This document shows positions 1 to 15,682 of a stretch of DNA of 64,000 bases, piece after piece. The stretch is from Zonotrichia leucophrys gambelii (taxonomy: Eukaryota; Chordata; Aves; Passeriformes; Passerellidae), in contig NC_088169.1 of assembly GCF_028769735.1 (NCBI RefSeq), positions 46,909,229-46,973,228 on the forward strand, given 5' to 3'. Made by a program: the position numbers and the translations under genes. Under the pieces are notes generated by a model, which saw only the letters and a list, made by a program, of their open reading frames with translations, did no database searches and had not been told where the DNA came from. Position 1 is the first letter of the stretch. Each line of letters begins with the position of its first letter.

Positions 1-3000
1 GAAGCTGTGACTTATGAATATGCTAATGAGTCTGCAACCAGAACTGGCTGGGGTTCAACACTTGCACACAATTAACGCTCAGGCTACCAGCACTGCTGCG
101 AGCCTGACTGCAGAAAGCAATATTTGGATTGATCAATTCAACATAATGCACTTTGTGTACAGCAGAGGGTTTAAAAATAACAGGTGAAAGCTATCCTGTG
201 AGAACACAGAGAAACTTTTAATTTTGAGTCCTTTTTGTTAAAATTCTGGGTGGTAATTATCCAGTTTAAATCCTTGGTGTCACAAAAGATGATCCTTGTA
301 GCTCATTACATAATTTAATGCAGGAAAATAGAAGCATGTGTTATTAATGAATATTCCACTTATTAATGTTTAGACTGCATTTCTGTCATAACATCCATGT
401 GTCTGTTAGCCTTGAATGCTGAAAAGCAATTCCTTGTAGGGCATACAGAAATTTCTTCTATATAACACCTGGAATTTATGTTTTTAATATTAGGAGAAGC
501 AGTTCTGTCCATGGGCAGGATATATGAACTAGGCATCAAGCATACAGGCAACTGTTTCCATTTACAGCCCATTTTTAGAGTTAAAACATAAAATACATAT
601 CCTTAGAATTAGAAATATGAACATCAATATCAAAAGTTTAATTTATCATGACTCACTGTGACAATCAATGGTTAAAGAGTAAACCCATATATTTTCAGAA
701 ATGAACACTCCTAGATTCTACTTATACTATTAAATGAGAGGTGAAAATATTTTGTATTTACTATTTTTATTAATTGACTGATATTGAAGAAATTTGAAAT
801 TGACTCTGTTTCCATATCTGGACAGACCCTAAGACTCAGAGTATTTAGAAAACAATTAATATACATTTTTAAATTTGTGGTACAGCTTCAGATGAAAGAG
901 CATACCTATTTGTAACTGCATTCACAAATAATTCTTTGTTTTATTTGATTTTGATATTGACAGGTTAAAAATGAATATGGTTTTACCTGGATAATGAGAA
1001 TTGATATCGAAATATCCTCTAGATGCTATATACTTCTGACAGGCAACTCATAATTAGAAGGTACTCAGACATAAATAATTTCTAATAATTCCTATAGTTT
1101 TGAGTTCTGCAAATCCTTTGCTTCCAAGCAAGTATTTTATCAGAAATGAATGACATGCCATTGCTCAAAGGGCACCCATATGAGCTTTCATTTTCACAGA
1201 AAATGTATCAGAAAGAAGAATTATTTTACAGGGCAGTGTAATTCCAGACACAGTGAGAGGCCATGCTACTGCTTCTACTTTGGTATTTTTCTAAGAGTTA
1301 CACACAACAGCAATTTTCAGTCTTGCATTTCCTGCAAGTTAATATAACTAGCTTAAATCTCTTACGATATATATTCTTCCTAAAACCTGATCTCCTTCTC
1401 TTCAGTTTTACTTATCATATTCCATGGCAGATGGTTTACTTCAGTGTGCGTGAACCCAAAAATAAAAAAGGTACTTCTGAGAAATCCTTTGACACAAACA
1501 TTACTGTGTAGGCTTGCACATGATCGTTACAAACAACTAAAAACTTCATGTCAGAGAAACAGAATTTTGCACCTTTTTCCTAACAATAATTGTTTATTCA
1601 CCAGTCTAGTCTTCCCAGTTTTATTTTTGAAAATATGTTGCATGTGTAAAAGAGCAGCCCATTCCATGAATTGTTTTTCAGAAGCTGCAAGTCAGTCAGC
1701 CTTACTAAAAAATATTCTCCAAAACACCTTCTGAGTTGCTGGGTTTCCAGTTCAAATGTGTCTGCACAAACTGGCTGTTACTTTGTAACTACTGAAGTAA
1801 ATTTTTGGAATAAGAAAACCAATTTTGTTCTGTCTGCCCTGAGAATGCATTGTTCCAGTAGTTATTATTTTACTGTGATATGTCTGTATAACCATGGCAT
1901 TTAAAGGTTCAAATTGCAAGGATGTTACCTTGTTAGTTGTATTATAAGCAAGATATGTAACTTTAATAGCTTCCACTAATACATAATAATATGAAAAATA
2001 AATTTTGAATTGCATAGGGAAAATGAGAAGTTACAGGGAGCAATATCACACTCTTGTAAAACCTTCAGCATTTTTTTTTCAAAGAGTAACATTTTAAAAA
2101 TAGCAAGTAAACAACAGTAAACTTCTCCATGTTTTCCATCCATACGATCTGCTAATTTCAGAATACCCCTGCTCCTTTATGCCTTTGTGTGCAAGAGCAG
2201 AAGTATGTGTTTCAGGAACTGCCTTTAAAGAAACACTGTTTTGTTCTTGATTTTATTTTTTTTCCTTGAATTAAGAAGTTTGATAACTTGGTTTGTCAGA
2301 TTGGCATCCTGCAGAGCCCTTATGTCACCAGGAGAAGTTTTAAAAGGGTTTAATGTCTCAGTTGTATTAACAGTAGTCACAAACAAACCGGTTTAGGCTG
2401 AATCTCAGACAGTACAAATATAACTACATGTAACTATAAGCCTCTGAGCAAGAGGTTAATGCATACATAAAGGTGCACATGATAGATATGCCTTAAATAT
2501 ACAGTCTCAGGACTGACACCTGAACTAAAGAAGAAAGATGCCTTCATGGTGGTTCCACGAACTTCTAACTTTTTTTCTTTGCTGTGCTTTAATATTCACT
2601 GCTGCAATGGTGTGGAGAGCTCAAAGGTAACTTACACACTCGCAGCTGTAAGAACAAAGGAGATGAATCAAAGACAGCAGCAAGATTCCTTTCAGCCTCA
2701 AATACATCTCTTAGAACAAGTATAACCTTCAGCTCAGCCAAAAGATCTAAGCCTTCACCCAGTTTAACTTTCTCAGCTGCATTTCATTTAGCTGTTCGTG
2801 GCTTTTGTTCTCTTTACTCATAAATCTAAGCAGTATTTTTTCCCCATTATATCACAGATGGAAATAAATGTCATTAAAGGGGATTTAAAAAAAAAAAAGA
2901 GAAGAGGGATCCAGTTCTCATGGTAGATTCATGTTTGTTTCTATGTGTGAAATATAAAAAGAAGTGATTTTGTTTTTCAAGTTGTCTCACAAAAAAAGAT

Positions 3001-6000
3001 AAAAATTTTTCTTCCATTGAGAGATGAGAAAAAGAAGTAAACAAAGAAGCAATGGTACACCTGTCTTCTACAGCCTAATTTAGAGGTAGCTAACTATATA
3101 ATGTCTTCTCAGAAAAAAAAAAATCAAAATTTTATGTTACTCCCAGATCAAGGTCACATCGTAAAAATGTATATCATTGAAAAGTCTCTACTTAGCTCTC
3201 AAATTCTAGTTTGTAAAGAATTTTGAAATATTTTTTTCATCTTTTATTCCAGAATTATAATTCCCAAAAATAATTAAAATTAAAGTTCAAAAATTCGGTA
3301 GGAATGTGCACCTCAGTAAATTTAAGAGTACTCTTATGGTATTAACTTTATTATATGGGAAATTATTTGTTTCAGGCTGCTTGGACAGTTAACACTATTT
3401 CTTTGAAGGAGAAAAATGATAATGTACTGTGTACAAGAAGAAAAAATTACTTGGTGGTCTGGTGCTAAGATTCTTCTCTGTCTTTATTAAAACAAACAAA
3501 AAAAATGCATTACATAAAACTGGTTAGTAAGAGTAAATTCTACCTCACCATTAAGTTGCTATAGTACCTGAGCTGTAAAACTTCCAATGGTGTGGTATAC
3601 TCACACTTTTTTATTTTACTATTTTTCAATTATTTGAGCAATGTGCCATAAGACATAAAGCTAGAGAGAACCACCTTCTATCCCTGAAAACCTGACTGTC
3701 AAAAAGATTCTTAGAGGTTGTGTAAAATTAGGGAAGTACCTCACCTTCCAATAGACTGAACAGGTTGTTTGAGATGAGGTTTCCCTGTCTGTCAGGCTGT
3801 CTGTTTGCCATTTGGCTGTAGGCAGTGGCATTAGCTCTGTACTTACAATGTCTTACAATACCAACATTAGTAGGGTTAAAAAACTAGTTATGTAGCTTGT
3901 AATATATGTATATTTGAAAATGCTTTTTCTCCCTTTTAAAATTGACCTAGTGCTCTTTTGAAGCTTTGAATTTTGTGATAAACTATTTTTATATGTAGTA
4001 GAAATTTTCTGTGGGAAGACTGAGGATAAAATACTTTCTTCACTTTACCTTGCTTTAAATTAATGTATATTCAGATAGGATGCCTCCTTCTAGTTTGCTT
4101 AAGTGATAAGAGCATGGTTGAAGATTTTTCATACTTTTTGTCAATGATTTCAATAGTAATGGAATGTTGGTATTTCAATATTACATTGCCTTGATATTTA
4201 ATATTAACCATCATTGCATAAAGAGCAGGGGAATTTTTATCAGGAGCAACTTTAATAACAATTTTTTAAAAAAGCTACATTGCAAATGTACGTTAGTCCC
4301 TTTGGTTTCATGTTGTCCTGTTATTAAAACCACTCAGCAATAGCAACTGTTGAAGAATTGTTTAACAAACATCAGAAGCCTGCATTGAAGAACTGGTGAG
4401 CACTACGGTCTACTGGGAAGACAAAAGAGGCATCATTCAAAACCCCCGGGAACAGACCACCACATTACTCTGTGTTCATGGGAAAAGGTAGGACTGTATG
4501 GAGCTAGAAGGTAAAAAAGTAAAATTCCTGCCCAGTTATACTTGTGTCTCTGATGGCACGTTAATTTAATGAAGGTTTGTCACTGCTTTATAGCCAATAT
4601 GGTTTCTCCCAGCTTGCAAAATCCTGTAATACTCACCCAGAAGCCTCTGAATCCTTCCAAAATCAAAGTAGAGCCCAAGGTATGCAATGTATACACTACA
4701 TTTCATGCTACAAAAATATGCCAGTCTTCATGTTATTATTCACACTGTGAACTGCAAAACCACATCTATTTTGTTATTCATTCACAGGACTCAGAGGAAA
4801 ACCAGGGCAGAATAATATACACAGAGGAATGCACCCTGCCTTCCCAGACCAGCATGTGTGATCCACTCCTCCTTTTCTGGTCTTTTTAATTCTCAGTTGA
4901 GCACTACTGATGTAGCCAGCATGACTGCTGATTCAGTCTTGCCTAAATCACAGATCTCCCCTCTAATGAACTGCTGTGAAAGTTTCTTGGCACAATAAAG
5001 ATTATCACTGCTAAAATCATCCCATTTCCTTTTGCTGTCATAGCTTTTCTACATGCTGCCAATCTGCAAGTTCACTAATTAAAAGTGATAATTCTTACAT
5101 GGCAGTTTCCTTCTCTCAAAATCCAAAAGGGAAAAAATGTATCTCCAAATGGATGCACTTACAATCCAAGTGTCTGTGTAAGTACAGCCTCAGTAATGAG
5201 AAATGTTATCGGCTAGGTGAGGCAGTTAAAGGAAGAAGATGAAGCAGAGAAGGATCAGGATGGGGTAACACCTGAAAAAAACCCCCAATGTATAATTGGT
5301 TATAAGTTTTCTTGCAAAATTGGGTGCAACCCAATTTTTTAACAGCCTATCTAATTTCAGATCTTATTCTGGCACTACACACATGAATTTTTACTTATTT
5401 AGCCCAAATTATAGGTAATTATACAGACAGCGATACTCCAAGAAAAGAAAAAGTAAGACAGTATTCAGTTAAAATCAGTCATGTTTCATATGATAATCCC
5501 AGAATTTAGTGGATTATTATCACATTTCATGAGGGCAGATGTTCTCTGCAGAGCCTTAGCTTTGAACCAACAGGTATACTTTTCTTTTATTTTGCCTGCA
5601 AACTAGGTAGATATAAGTTGAAAACATAAAGGTATCACAGCTGAAGAATTGTTTTTTCTAAGTAGCCATTTTTCTGCCTTTGACCACACTTAAGACAAAT
5701 GATGTTCTGTTTAAAAGGAAAAACATTCAGTTTTCTTGACAACTTGCCATTTTTAAGAGAAGAACTGATGTTTACTATCAAAGAAAGACCTGGATTCATC
5801 CAAGATTACACTTTTTGCTGTCATCTTGATAGTCTCTAGCTTTCAAAGAGAGCAAATCTCTGATACTGTATTGGCCTAAACTATGTGATGTATTATTTTT
5901 ATTTAGTCCACAACATAAATTTTATATTTCTCAATGCACTTGGCTATGGTTTAAGCTTTTGCTATAACATCTGTTTAAAAGGAGGGTCTTCTGGCTTCAT

Positions 6001-9000
6001 GTTTTTCAATTGCTTTTGTTTTGTATGCAGCTGAGTTTTTCTTTCTCTTTTTCATTTAATTAATGTATAGCTGCAGTAAGTGCATGAAGACATTGGTATG
6101 CAACAGAAATATTCAAGAACTCATGATCACTGAACTTCTAACATGAGTACACCTGATATTTGTATGGTTTAAAATCTATAATTGAAAATAGAATAATTAT
6201 GCAAATGATAAATAATGTTTGGATGACCTATGTGCTATAATCACACCATTTCAAAGCAAAATGAAAATAACTTTTCCTGAGTTTGTAAATGTGTAGGAGG
6301 CGTTGATGAAAGCAACATAAAAATATTACACTGTAGTATAGGGAATTGCTATCATTGATGGGAAAATGGAATTTGAAGAGGACTACAGATACTAGTCCTG
6401 CGTAGAGTCAGAATGAATTATTCAAAGAGCAGAATGTACGAACAGCCTTGCCAGATCCAGCAGCAGGTCAGTCGGGTCAGATCCACAAGTTTCTCAAATG
6501 CAATAGTGTTAGCACATGAAAGAGCAGAAGTACACATACAAGCAGGTAGTAGTATTGCATTTCAGAATAGGTGTATTCTAATAGGTGTACAGAATATGCT
6601 GTGAGTGCTTTGCAGATTTGATTGTATCTGTATTTGAATCTCTCAAAGCAATTTCTTCCATGATTTCTTTTATAACAATTTGTAGAACTATTTAAACTTT
6701 TTACAAAAGTCTCAAAGTAACATATTCCAGAAGTAAACTATACATTGTACTGCCTGCAGAGATGTTCCCTGCTGTTTCCTCTGAATAAGCAACCTGCTAG
6801 TTTTATTTGATGTCTGCTAGTTCTTATAATAGGAGCTGTAAACAATTGCTTACTCACAGCTTTTATATGCTATGCGTGCTAAAAACCATTATCCCAATTC
6901 TTCACCTTTGTCAGTCTTTTCACGTACTGAGGTGTCCATCCCATCTATTTGTTCCTTTTGCTAAAATTTTACTGTTCCCAAAGATGTTATAGGTTGTAAG
7001 CATCAGCTTTAGGCTTTTTTGAGGGACCTCAACCACCAGTCTAGTCTGGGTATCTATTAACTACCCCACACCATTAAGATATTCAAGGCATAGCTACTTG
7101 GGAAAGAGAGAAGACAGACATGCACACTACACCTTCATATAATAAAAATATTAAGCTGTAGAGAGCAGTGTCCTGGAAAATCTGACAACTTTGTATGCAC
7201 ATGCAGCATTCACATTCACTTAGCTTTTAAGTCCTGGGATCCTGATGTGTGAAAAGCATGATATGGAAGAACATCTGTTACGAGCAGTTTATTATAAACC
7301 TGTATGAGATGCAGGTAATGCATCAGATGACTGGGAAGTAAAAAGCTTCTTAAGAGAGACTTGTGAAGAGTGAGCTGTCTGAGTCCAATGGCTAATAACA
7401 CAGGGCACTGATTTCTGGGAAGCAGACGATAGCAGTTGCCAGGGATATTCTGTGAGAGTTGAATACTGTTGAATGCTGCAGAACCTCTATGCCAAGAGAT
7501 TTTTTTCTTCCTTACCTTCCCCAGTACTTTCTGTCAAATTGCCTAACATCAAATTTCAGATGCATGAGATATAGCAAAAACAAGATTTCAGCCCACAGCT
7601 ATACAATAAAAATGAGAGAGAGATCGAAGAGCCTGATTTTAACTTAATTTACTGCCTATTTAATACAAAGCAATGCATAGTGTTTGCCTCACCAGAGGAT
7701 ATACCAACACAGCCTGTAAAATAACATAGGTGGACAGTTATAGAGAAATACATCCTAGAGCTTAAAAGATAGATTGTTTCAAGCAATCAGATTCAGAAGT
7801 CTTTGAAAGGAAATCAGTTTTAAATACCTTGTCAGAACCTACTGTAATCTGCTACCACTGACCCCTAGACTTCCAGGTTCACGGTTCATGTTCAGCAAAC
7901 ATGTTGATTACTCTGTGGAAATCAATGAGATTTCTACTTATGCTAAGTGGGGCTTCATCAGAGTAAAGTAGCAAAACAGGATCTCTCAAGTAGGCAAATA
8001 TTTTTTCTATTTTCAAGATCTCACAAGAAGAGCTTTGCTGGATTAAGTCATGACACTAGAAAACTGCACTAGGGACAAAGCTCTTCAGCTTTAAAACAAA
8101 CCCTGCCTCGGTGGTAGTGTCCAAAACCTGCTATATCACTGTGCTGAAAAAGGTAGTGGGTCTTCTTTGGCAGATATACAACAAATTTTGCACACCACCT
8201 AGGGAGGGGGGAAGGAGGAAGACTCGATTGCAGGAAAGAAAACACCTGTTTTATTCAGTCCTTACAAAAGCATGCATGCACTCACATACATAGATATGTG
8301 CCAGATGTATGTGTATACATTTATGTGGGTGTGTATATACATATGAATGTATTTGTGAGCAAGTTGATTTACATAAATGTACATGCAGCACTCTTAACCA
8401 TGAGAAGTGTATATGTAAAAAAACCTACACGTGCAAACACATCTACACTGGTAGATATGGTCTCTAGAGTCTCTGCATACACAATCATTTAAAATAAAGA
8501 AGAAAAGAGATGTCTGCAAACATCAAAACAAGTTGTTTAAGCTTGTTATTTGGATATTTCATGACCATCATGTTATGAACAGGCATTCTGTTCCAAGAAG
8601 CTGGTACATTAATATCTACATTCTTCTCCTCCTTCTAGCTAAAAAGAAAAAGTTATACCAGGAAAACAAGCTAAGCATTTCTTTTAAATCAAATTACTCT
8701 AGATATTGTTCTATAATCAAGACATTATCTGTTATATTTTTCTAGCACTGTCTCTACAATCTGTTATTTTTCAGTTCCCTTTTTTTTTTCTGTTCGGTTG
8801 GTCCCATTGCCTCCAGACACTTAATTTAAGGGTCATAAAATTTACCTTTTCCATGCTCATGAAGAGTGGTTTTAAGCCAATAATTATAGTTACAATAAAT
8901 AGTCATTGTTCTGATGTTGCTAAGTGTAAAATGATGACTCACTAATTACGAATAGTTATTTTGCCATTCATTCAGATTTACAAGCTTTGGCTGGGTTATC

Positions 9001-12000
9001 TAGTTTCAGGGCAATTTTAACACTATTTTAATGTTTTGCATTTAAATTCACATTACTGAGCAAAATGGAAGGAACTTTTGGGATCAGCTTGGAAAAAAAT
9101 GTAATGAATTCAGTTAAAATAAGTATTTATTGGCGCATTTTATCTTAATTGTTTTAGGGTTCCCACTCCTCCAAATTTTGTGCAATTTATTGGAGTCAGA
9201 CTGAACAGACGAATTACCAGATAGCTCTGGATGTTGAGGCATCAAAATGTAAGGCAATATAGAGACCAGAATTTTAAATGTACTTTGAAAAGACAACTTT
9301 AAGTAAGGGTCCATCTTCCACAGATTTGGAGCCCAAATTATTTTCACTTAGTGAAGAAGAAAAAGATTTCCAAAACAATTTCATTTATTCAAATACTGAT
9401 TTATAGAGAAAGTGGTAGGTGAAAAATATCAAGTTTTAAGCACAGGTTTTAAAGCTAAGATAATTAATTTTCCAAATGCAGAAAACAGCTGTAAAGCTGG
9501 GAACACAAGAAGTAATTTTGTCTCCTAATTATCTGGTTTAACTAACATAATTTTACAAATACCTGCTTATCAACTGACATATTTAGCAGCATAAATAGTT
9601 GGATAAGTGTTTAGATGTAATGGCATTGACAACTACATGACTGCTGGGATATTTGATACAGCATATCTTCTTTTGCTGCTGTTGAAAATTTGTTGAAATA
9701 TGAAGAGTAGCATACCCTTTCATGAGTTTCATTTAGATTTGTCCTACATATTTATTGGAAAGTTTTATTTTCAAATGATATGATAAGTATTTCTGAGCAA
9801 ATGACTTGGATAGTTGAAGAAGGTCTGTGGTTTTACCTGACACACACATTTTAGCCTTCTTGCTCCAGTCTTCCAAGATGACACTGCTTCAATTTGTAAG
9901 ATTTTCCTTTTTTTAATACACTAACATCCAGACGTAAGTGTTAATTCACTCTTACAGTCAAGCATGTGGACTATTATTGGCATGGACAAGATAACACAAA
10001 TTCTGCTGGTAAATCTAAATATACAGTTTATGTAGGTTTCAAGTTCATGTCTTCATTTCTTCAAGAAATCTATATTTCATAATATTTTTCTTATTTGCCC
10101 AAATTAGTTTTCATATTTTTACCTGAAGCACTTTTAGGAAGAATATTGAGGTTCCCTGGAATTTATTTTTTCCTTTACTTTACGTAAACCTCAAATCTCA
10201 CTTTGAATATCTTTAATTGCATGGCACTTGGAAGCGTTTTCATCTTGCTATGTGTATGACAAACTTTTCTTGTCCTTTACCTCTAGACTGAAGTCAGTCA
10301 ACCATAATATTGGCAAAATGAAGCATGAAGTTCACCAAATTCTTTGTTTATTGATCATAGAATTATCACAACATATGGGGAAGAAAACCCTCCCAAACCC
10401 GATCAATAAATCTTCTTAGAACATTAGGTCCACTAAGAGGTTCACCTTATTTTGAAAACTTCTGTTTGGGGGTTGTCTATAGTATATTGCATTACTTTTA
10501 TTATTAAAGCCCTTTTCCCTGAGTAGAGTTAACTTTAACCAATACTCTTTTTCTGTGTGTCAAGTCTATCACTTTTTCTCTGACTGCTTGTTGATGATGA
10601 TGACCCATGAAACTATGGATCCAAACATAGCTGGTGTTCTGTCTGTGCTTAGAGAAACCAATTTCATCATCATTATTTTCCATTTAATAAAATACTTGAA
10701 CTCCACATTATTATGTTCCTCTCTTGACTCTTCTTCATTATGTTTGTCCTCAAAATATTTTTGTTTATGTAGCTCAGTTGAGCTATTCTACATGCAAATA
10801 TTCCCATTTAAACCAATGATACACATATCATTAAATATATTTCCATCATTAGCAAGTATAAACTTTGGGGCTTTTTTCTCTAAAAACATATGCACTGTAT
10901 AGCTTGTTATTTACATAATTCCTTGCTGGTTTGAGTTATTTTTGAGGGAGACATTTCCATCCTTCTTTTGAAGAAAACTGTCATTATGAATACATCAACA
11001 GACTTGAAAGATGCCTCAGTAGTGATTTTCAGTTTTTCTTAACACATTTTTTAAGAGAAAGGTCTTGATTTTTTTCTGGAGAACGCTGTCTCTGAGTAGT
11101 ACTACTTTTCCAAAAAGTCTTCTCTGATTTTCCATACATTACGATGATGCTGTTAGAATTTATCCTTTCTTTTCCTTTTCTTTCCTCTCCTTGCTTTACC
11201 TTCCTCATTAGCAGGATAAAGTAAATATTCATATTTTCAACAGTGTTTTTCAATCTCACTTCCCTGTTTTTCCTTAAAATAGCACAGTTATATTTACTGT
11301 TGGAGTGATGAGGTGCATTAAACACAACAGTATGTCCCTTGATTAAACTAGAACTAATAATCTTTCTATTGCAGTTTTTTGTACATTTAAATAATTTTTT
11401 TGTCTGTATCTTTATTTCCATTCTCCACTGTTTCCTCATTCCATTCTCCTGCTAACTACTGGGCTGCTTACAAGGAGGTTTGCTTTCTGAAGTTATATAT
11501 AAAGAACTGTCTTACTCTTCTTGCTTACTGAGTGGATTCCCAGGGAAACTGTAACGAGAGGAAGGATGTCATAGTTTTCATCTCTCTTCTGCTCTTTGTT
11601 ATCACTTACGCTGATTTTGGAAAACGATTCCAAACTTTCCAAACTGCATCAGTGATGGCTAGAGAGCTTCACTCCAAATTCTTTCAGGTTTTAAATTAAC
11701 CATTGTCATGGAGATTTGGCAGGCTGGTAGGGTTTTTTGAGGGAATTTTAAATAAAGGAAGAGATTAAACCTATGTTAATGCATTTAAAAAAATTAAAAA
11801 AGCCTATATCTCAGGAAAAATTAATTTTCCAATGCTTCTCACAGTTACACAGTGATCTAACTGCATTTTATCCCTCTGATATATCTGAAAATAGATAAAA
11901 TTTAATTTGCTACCTATCTTGGGTTATTACCTGGAGTAGGATTCACCTCACCCAGATTCAGAAGAATTCTGAAGTCATTCTACTCTGCAAAAATAAGCAC

Positions 12001-12239
12001 TTCAGTTCAGAAGAAAGGGGTTACCTGCTATTGGTTTCTGATCACTATATTGAAATTCAGCTTTAGGGTTTTCCTTCCTTCCTTTTCCATCTTTGGATGA
12101 TGAAGTTCAACTTAAAGATGGGGGAAAATAATTAAAAATTTTCAAGTCTTTTTGATTCACAAGATCTCTGCTAATTGTCTGTGGCTCAACTATACTATAT
12201 GCCTCTATAAAACATATGTCTGTGTGTAATATCTGGGTT
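1..12239. other. AT-rich non-coding DNA, no gene seen
   Basis: No open frame here is longer than about 136 codons. The translations are low-complexity and rich in F, I, L, K and N, as expected by chance in AT-rich DNA, and none matches a family I recognise. I saw no CR1 or LTR wording on either strand. Small features are a perfect hairpin at 5316-5338 and a TATG/TGTG-rich stretch near 8290-8370. This is probably intergenic or intronic sequence. Conserved non-coding elements cannot be excluded without an alignment to other birds. Confidence 0.7.
5316..5338. repeat. Perfect short inverted repeat (10-bp arms, 3-base loop)
   Basis: The arms are AAAATTGGGT and ACCCAATTTT, separated by GCA. The structure is isolated in AT-rich DNA with no promoter, terminator or transposon ends around it. 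It is probably a chance palindrome, or the remnant of a very old element. Confidence 0.6.
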
Positions 12240-12660
12240 GGGAAAAAAGTGGGTTGAGGGTACTGAAAGCTCATCAGAGCATCTCAACAACATTATTAGC
12301 ATCACTTGAACTAGATCCAGAGTTGAGATTCCTTGTGTCTAACAAAGGCCACAGAACTCATATTGCTGTTTCTGCCTTGTACAACTCCAAAGCCCTTGGC
12401 TGCTTTGGCTGCTGCTTCTCTTGGCTATGTCTGCCGGAGGTACATGAAAACTGCTCAAGCCCAATGCAAAGAATGGGCAGCCATGGGATAACAGAACAGC
12501 ATCAGCTGGCAGGATCTCTTCTTTGCTCTGTGGTAGGCAGAGCTTGGACAGCATTTGGCTCCTGAGGCTTCATTTTTTGCCTGAACAGCAAGTTTCTGCC
12601 TTCTCCAGGGAGAGACAGTGAGCCAAAAGGGAACAGTCACTAAGTTCAAACTTCACAGAG
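12240..12660. other. GC-richer patch of unknown origin
   Basis: Base composition rises clearly above the flanks. Open frames of 103 codons (plus, 12254-12565) and 71 and 64 codons (minus) overlap here, which is typical of any stretch poor in stop codons. None of the translations resembles a protein I recognise. It may be an old repeat, a decayed processed pseudogene or a conserved non-coding element. The sequence does not decide between these. Confidence 0.35.
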
Positions 12661-15659
12661 GACACACATGGTTAACTAAGAGAGAAAATTTGAGCAGATC
12701 TATGAGGAGAAACTCCAGTATGTCCAGTTGCTGTAGATCTCTATTGTGCATTTAGAGCTGCTCACTGCTGTCAAGACTGGAGCTTTTCTCATTACGTTGA
12801 CAATCAAAACTTTGTGCATTTGAGAACTTGAAACATAAGTACATAAATATCCACTTTCAGATTTTAGATATATATTTCAGTACCTATAAATGAGAATTAC
12901 ATAGGGCTTGGAGAACTATATTTTCTTTTGGCTCTGGTTCATATTGGAATTGATTTAAGGGGGAAGAAAGAATCGTTCAGTCTCAGACAGTTCTTCCACA
13001 GTCGAAATAAAATATAGATGACTGTACAAAACTTCCTTATTCAAATGGTCAAAAGAGCTTCATTTTCCTGGCAAAAATCCTGTTTTCAATTACATAAATG
13101 GAACCCAAATCAATTTTAATAAGTTGAAATTTAAAGACCCGATCCATCTCTGAAGTAAATGATAGTTACATCACTAGCTCAAAACCTTCATTTTAGCAAC
13201 CAAAGCAAGTGTTGGAAAGAAGCTTTGCAAAGTATCTGTTCCTTTCAAGTTTTACTTTGCTGAGCTCTCTTACGGTGCCTGATCAGGGATTCTGCAACTT
13301 TATGGATTTTCTTTGTACAGAAGTACTTAGAGTATGAAAGATATTACATAATTTTTACTTCTTTCAAAAGAAAAGTGTATATATATTTTTCACATGTTCA
13401 TGGAGCACAGTGAGGCTGGTCTACACACTCAAGCATGAAGATCTCAGCTTTCCCTTTTTTTTTAACAAGTAGAGATATGCTCTTTGAAAAGAAAAATCTA
13501 AGTTTCCATTAATATTAATGTTTCCTTTGATATTTAACAGGAATCTCAGAGGTAATAAATTAAATTACTATTTTGTTAAAAAATTCTGTGCCTTTCTGGA
13601 ACATTCAGCTATACACCCTAAACTATTGGAACTTGCTTTTAGATAAAAGGTTAATATATCTTGGTGATATATAAGTTTCTATATAGGTGTTTGTAGAAAA
13701 GGAACAGGAATGGTACAGGAATGGTATACTAATTTCACTCACTGTGAAACACTTGTACCTAAGGGGTCTTAATTTCCTGAAAATGAAGGTCAGGCAGATG
13801 AGCATAAATGTCTTTGGCTTCCTAGTAGTTATAAAAAAAACAGAGGAGCTTGCGCAAGAAATTCATAGTAAGATTTTATGTTCACAAAACACATTTTAAA
13901 GTGCGTATTCCATGAGATAGGCTTTTCCACAATGACAAATATGTGACAAATATCTTTGTGAACCTGGAAAGGAATTTAAAATTAAAAATCTTAAATAAGA
14001 TAGCTGAACACATCATGCCTTGCCAATTCATCAGATCAGCCATGTTTATCCATCCTCTAGTTCCTTCAACTGCTCCCTTTCTAGGTGAAAAATGGCAAAT
14101 TTACAGCACCTGCAAGGGAACAAACTCGTCCACACAGCCTGGAAACAAATTATTGAATTTGTTAATGGCACAAAGTAGATTCTATATGTAGTTATTATTT
14201 ATTTGAAGTCCAGGTCAGTCCCTGGTCCTGCTGGAAAAACGTTCTCCTGGTGTGGTGATACAAAAGGACCCCAGGACTTACTATAAATAGACAATGTAGA
14301 AATGAGTATTCAATTGGAACTCCAAGGTTTTGAAATATTTCTAAGGCCACATATTTAGATATCTAATATAGAATGTAGGATTTTAATTTCAAGCACTTGT
14401 AATTCATTTCTTATGTCAAAGTGACCTTCAGAACAATGAAGTACTCTGTTGTGTATAAAATGTATCAAGGTAGAAATAATAGATTAAAAGTGCTGTAATT
14501 TAATGTAATTTTAGAGTTCTTGTTCCCTCAACATGTTTTGTCAATCTTCCATTCCTTAATTAACCATTAAGATGCAAATAAGCCTTTAAGAGTTTTCTGA
14601 CAAGCTATTCAACCATCATTAATACATTTCTGTCTTTATTATTAATGTATTCCTGGAGTATCTTTTACTTCTAAGTTTGTCCCAAAATTAAGCTGAGCTA
14701 CTCCCATACATCTGCTTCTGGGATGCCTTAGAAAGCTGAGTAGAAGACTTTATTTCCTTGAGTATCTTTGTGATAGTTATCACCTATCTACTAAACAACA
14801 AAAGGAAGGGACCTTCTGCAGGTTTCCAAGTGGATACACTCTCACATTTTCCCTGGTTGTGGAAATGAATGCACAAAAAAGCACAGTAGTCTTAGAATAA
14901 GTGTGCATTTTCTATATAACTAACACCACTTAAATCTGAGATGTGTAAGTATTTAAACTATATCCCCTAGCATTTGCAGATCATTATGATATTATTCTGA
15001 AGATAAAGGAAATAACCAGAACTTCCTATGGTATATTTTGGCTTTAGTAACTTGTCTTTATAAAAAAGGAGGGTGGGAAAGCAGATTATAAATGTCCACA
15101 GCCACTTTCCTAGAATCAGCTTATTCTTGTATACAGATTTTGAGGTCATAATATAAAATTAAAGAACATAAACAGCATTTATGAAAAAGAACTTGTTTGT
15201 TGCTCTAAGTTTGAAATTGAAGGATCAAAACAATACCTCAAGCAGACACTTAGTACATAAAAAATGCATTACAGCACTTGTTTATTCTGAACAGTTGAAA
15301 TTCAACAAAGACACCCCAGGTACTGCTTTTGTTATATATCTCTAACTTCTAAATTCTGTGCAGTTAAACACAATTTCAATCACTGATTTACAAAAGCCAT
15401 ATTGACCTGCAGAAAAGATTTACTTTTTCAATACAGAAATGCCTTACACTGATAAGAAGACAGCTTCTACATCTTGAATTTCAGCTATGATGTAGCTCAT
15501 TACATTAGCACAAAGAACTCAGGAAATATATTACTAAAGTGTATTCATCCATGGCTACAGTTTTGATAGTGCCTACCCTGTAGAAGATCCATCATTCAAG
15601 AAAGGTCCAAAGGGACAAATTTTAATAAAATTAAATTCTTAAAATAGAGGCTCACTCTT

Positions 15660-15682
15660 CTGCATCCTAATATAGGATGCAG
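15660..15682. repeat. Perfect short inverted repeat (10-bp arms, 3-base loop)
   Basis: The arms are CTGCATCCTA and TAGGATGCAG around ATA. No neighbouring transcription signal or transposon end was seen. The arms could pair as a hairpin, but there is no evidence of function. Confidence 0.6.
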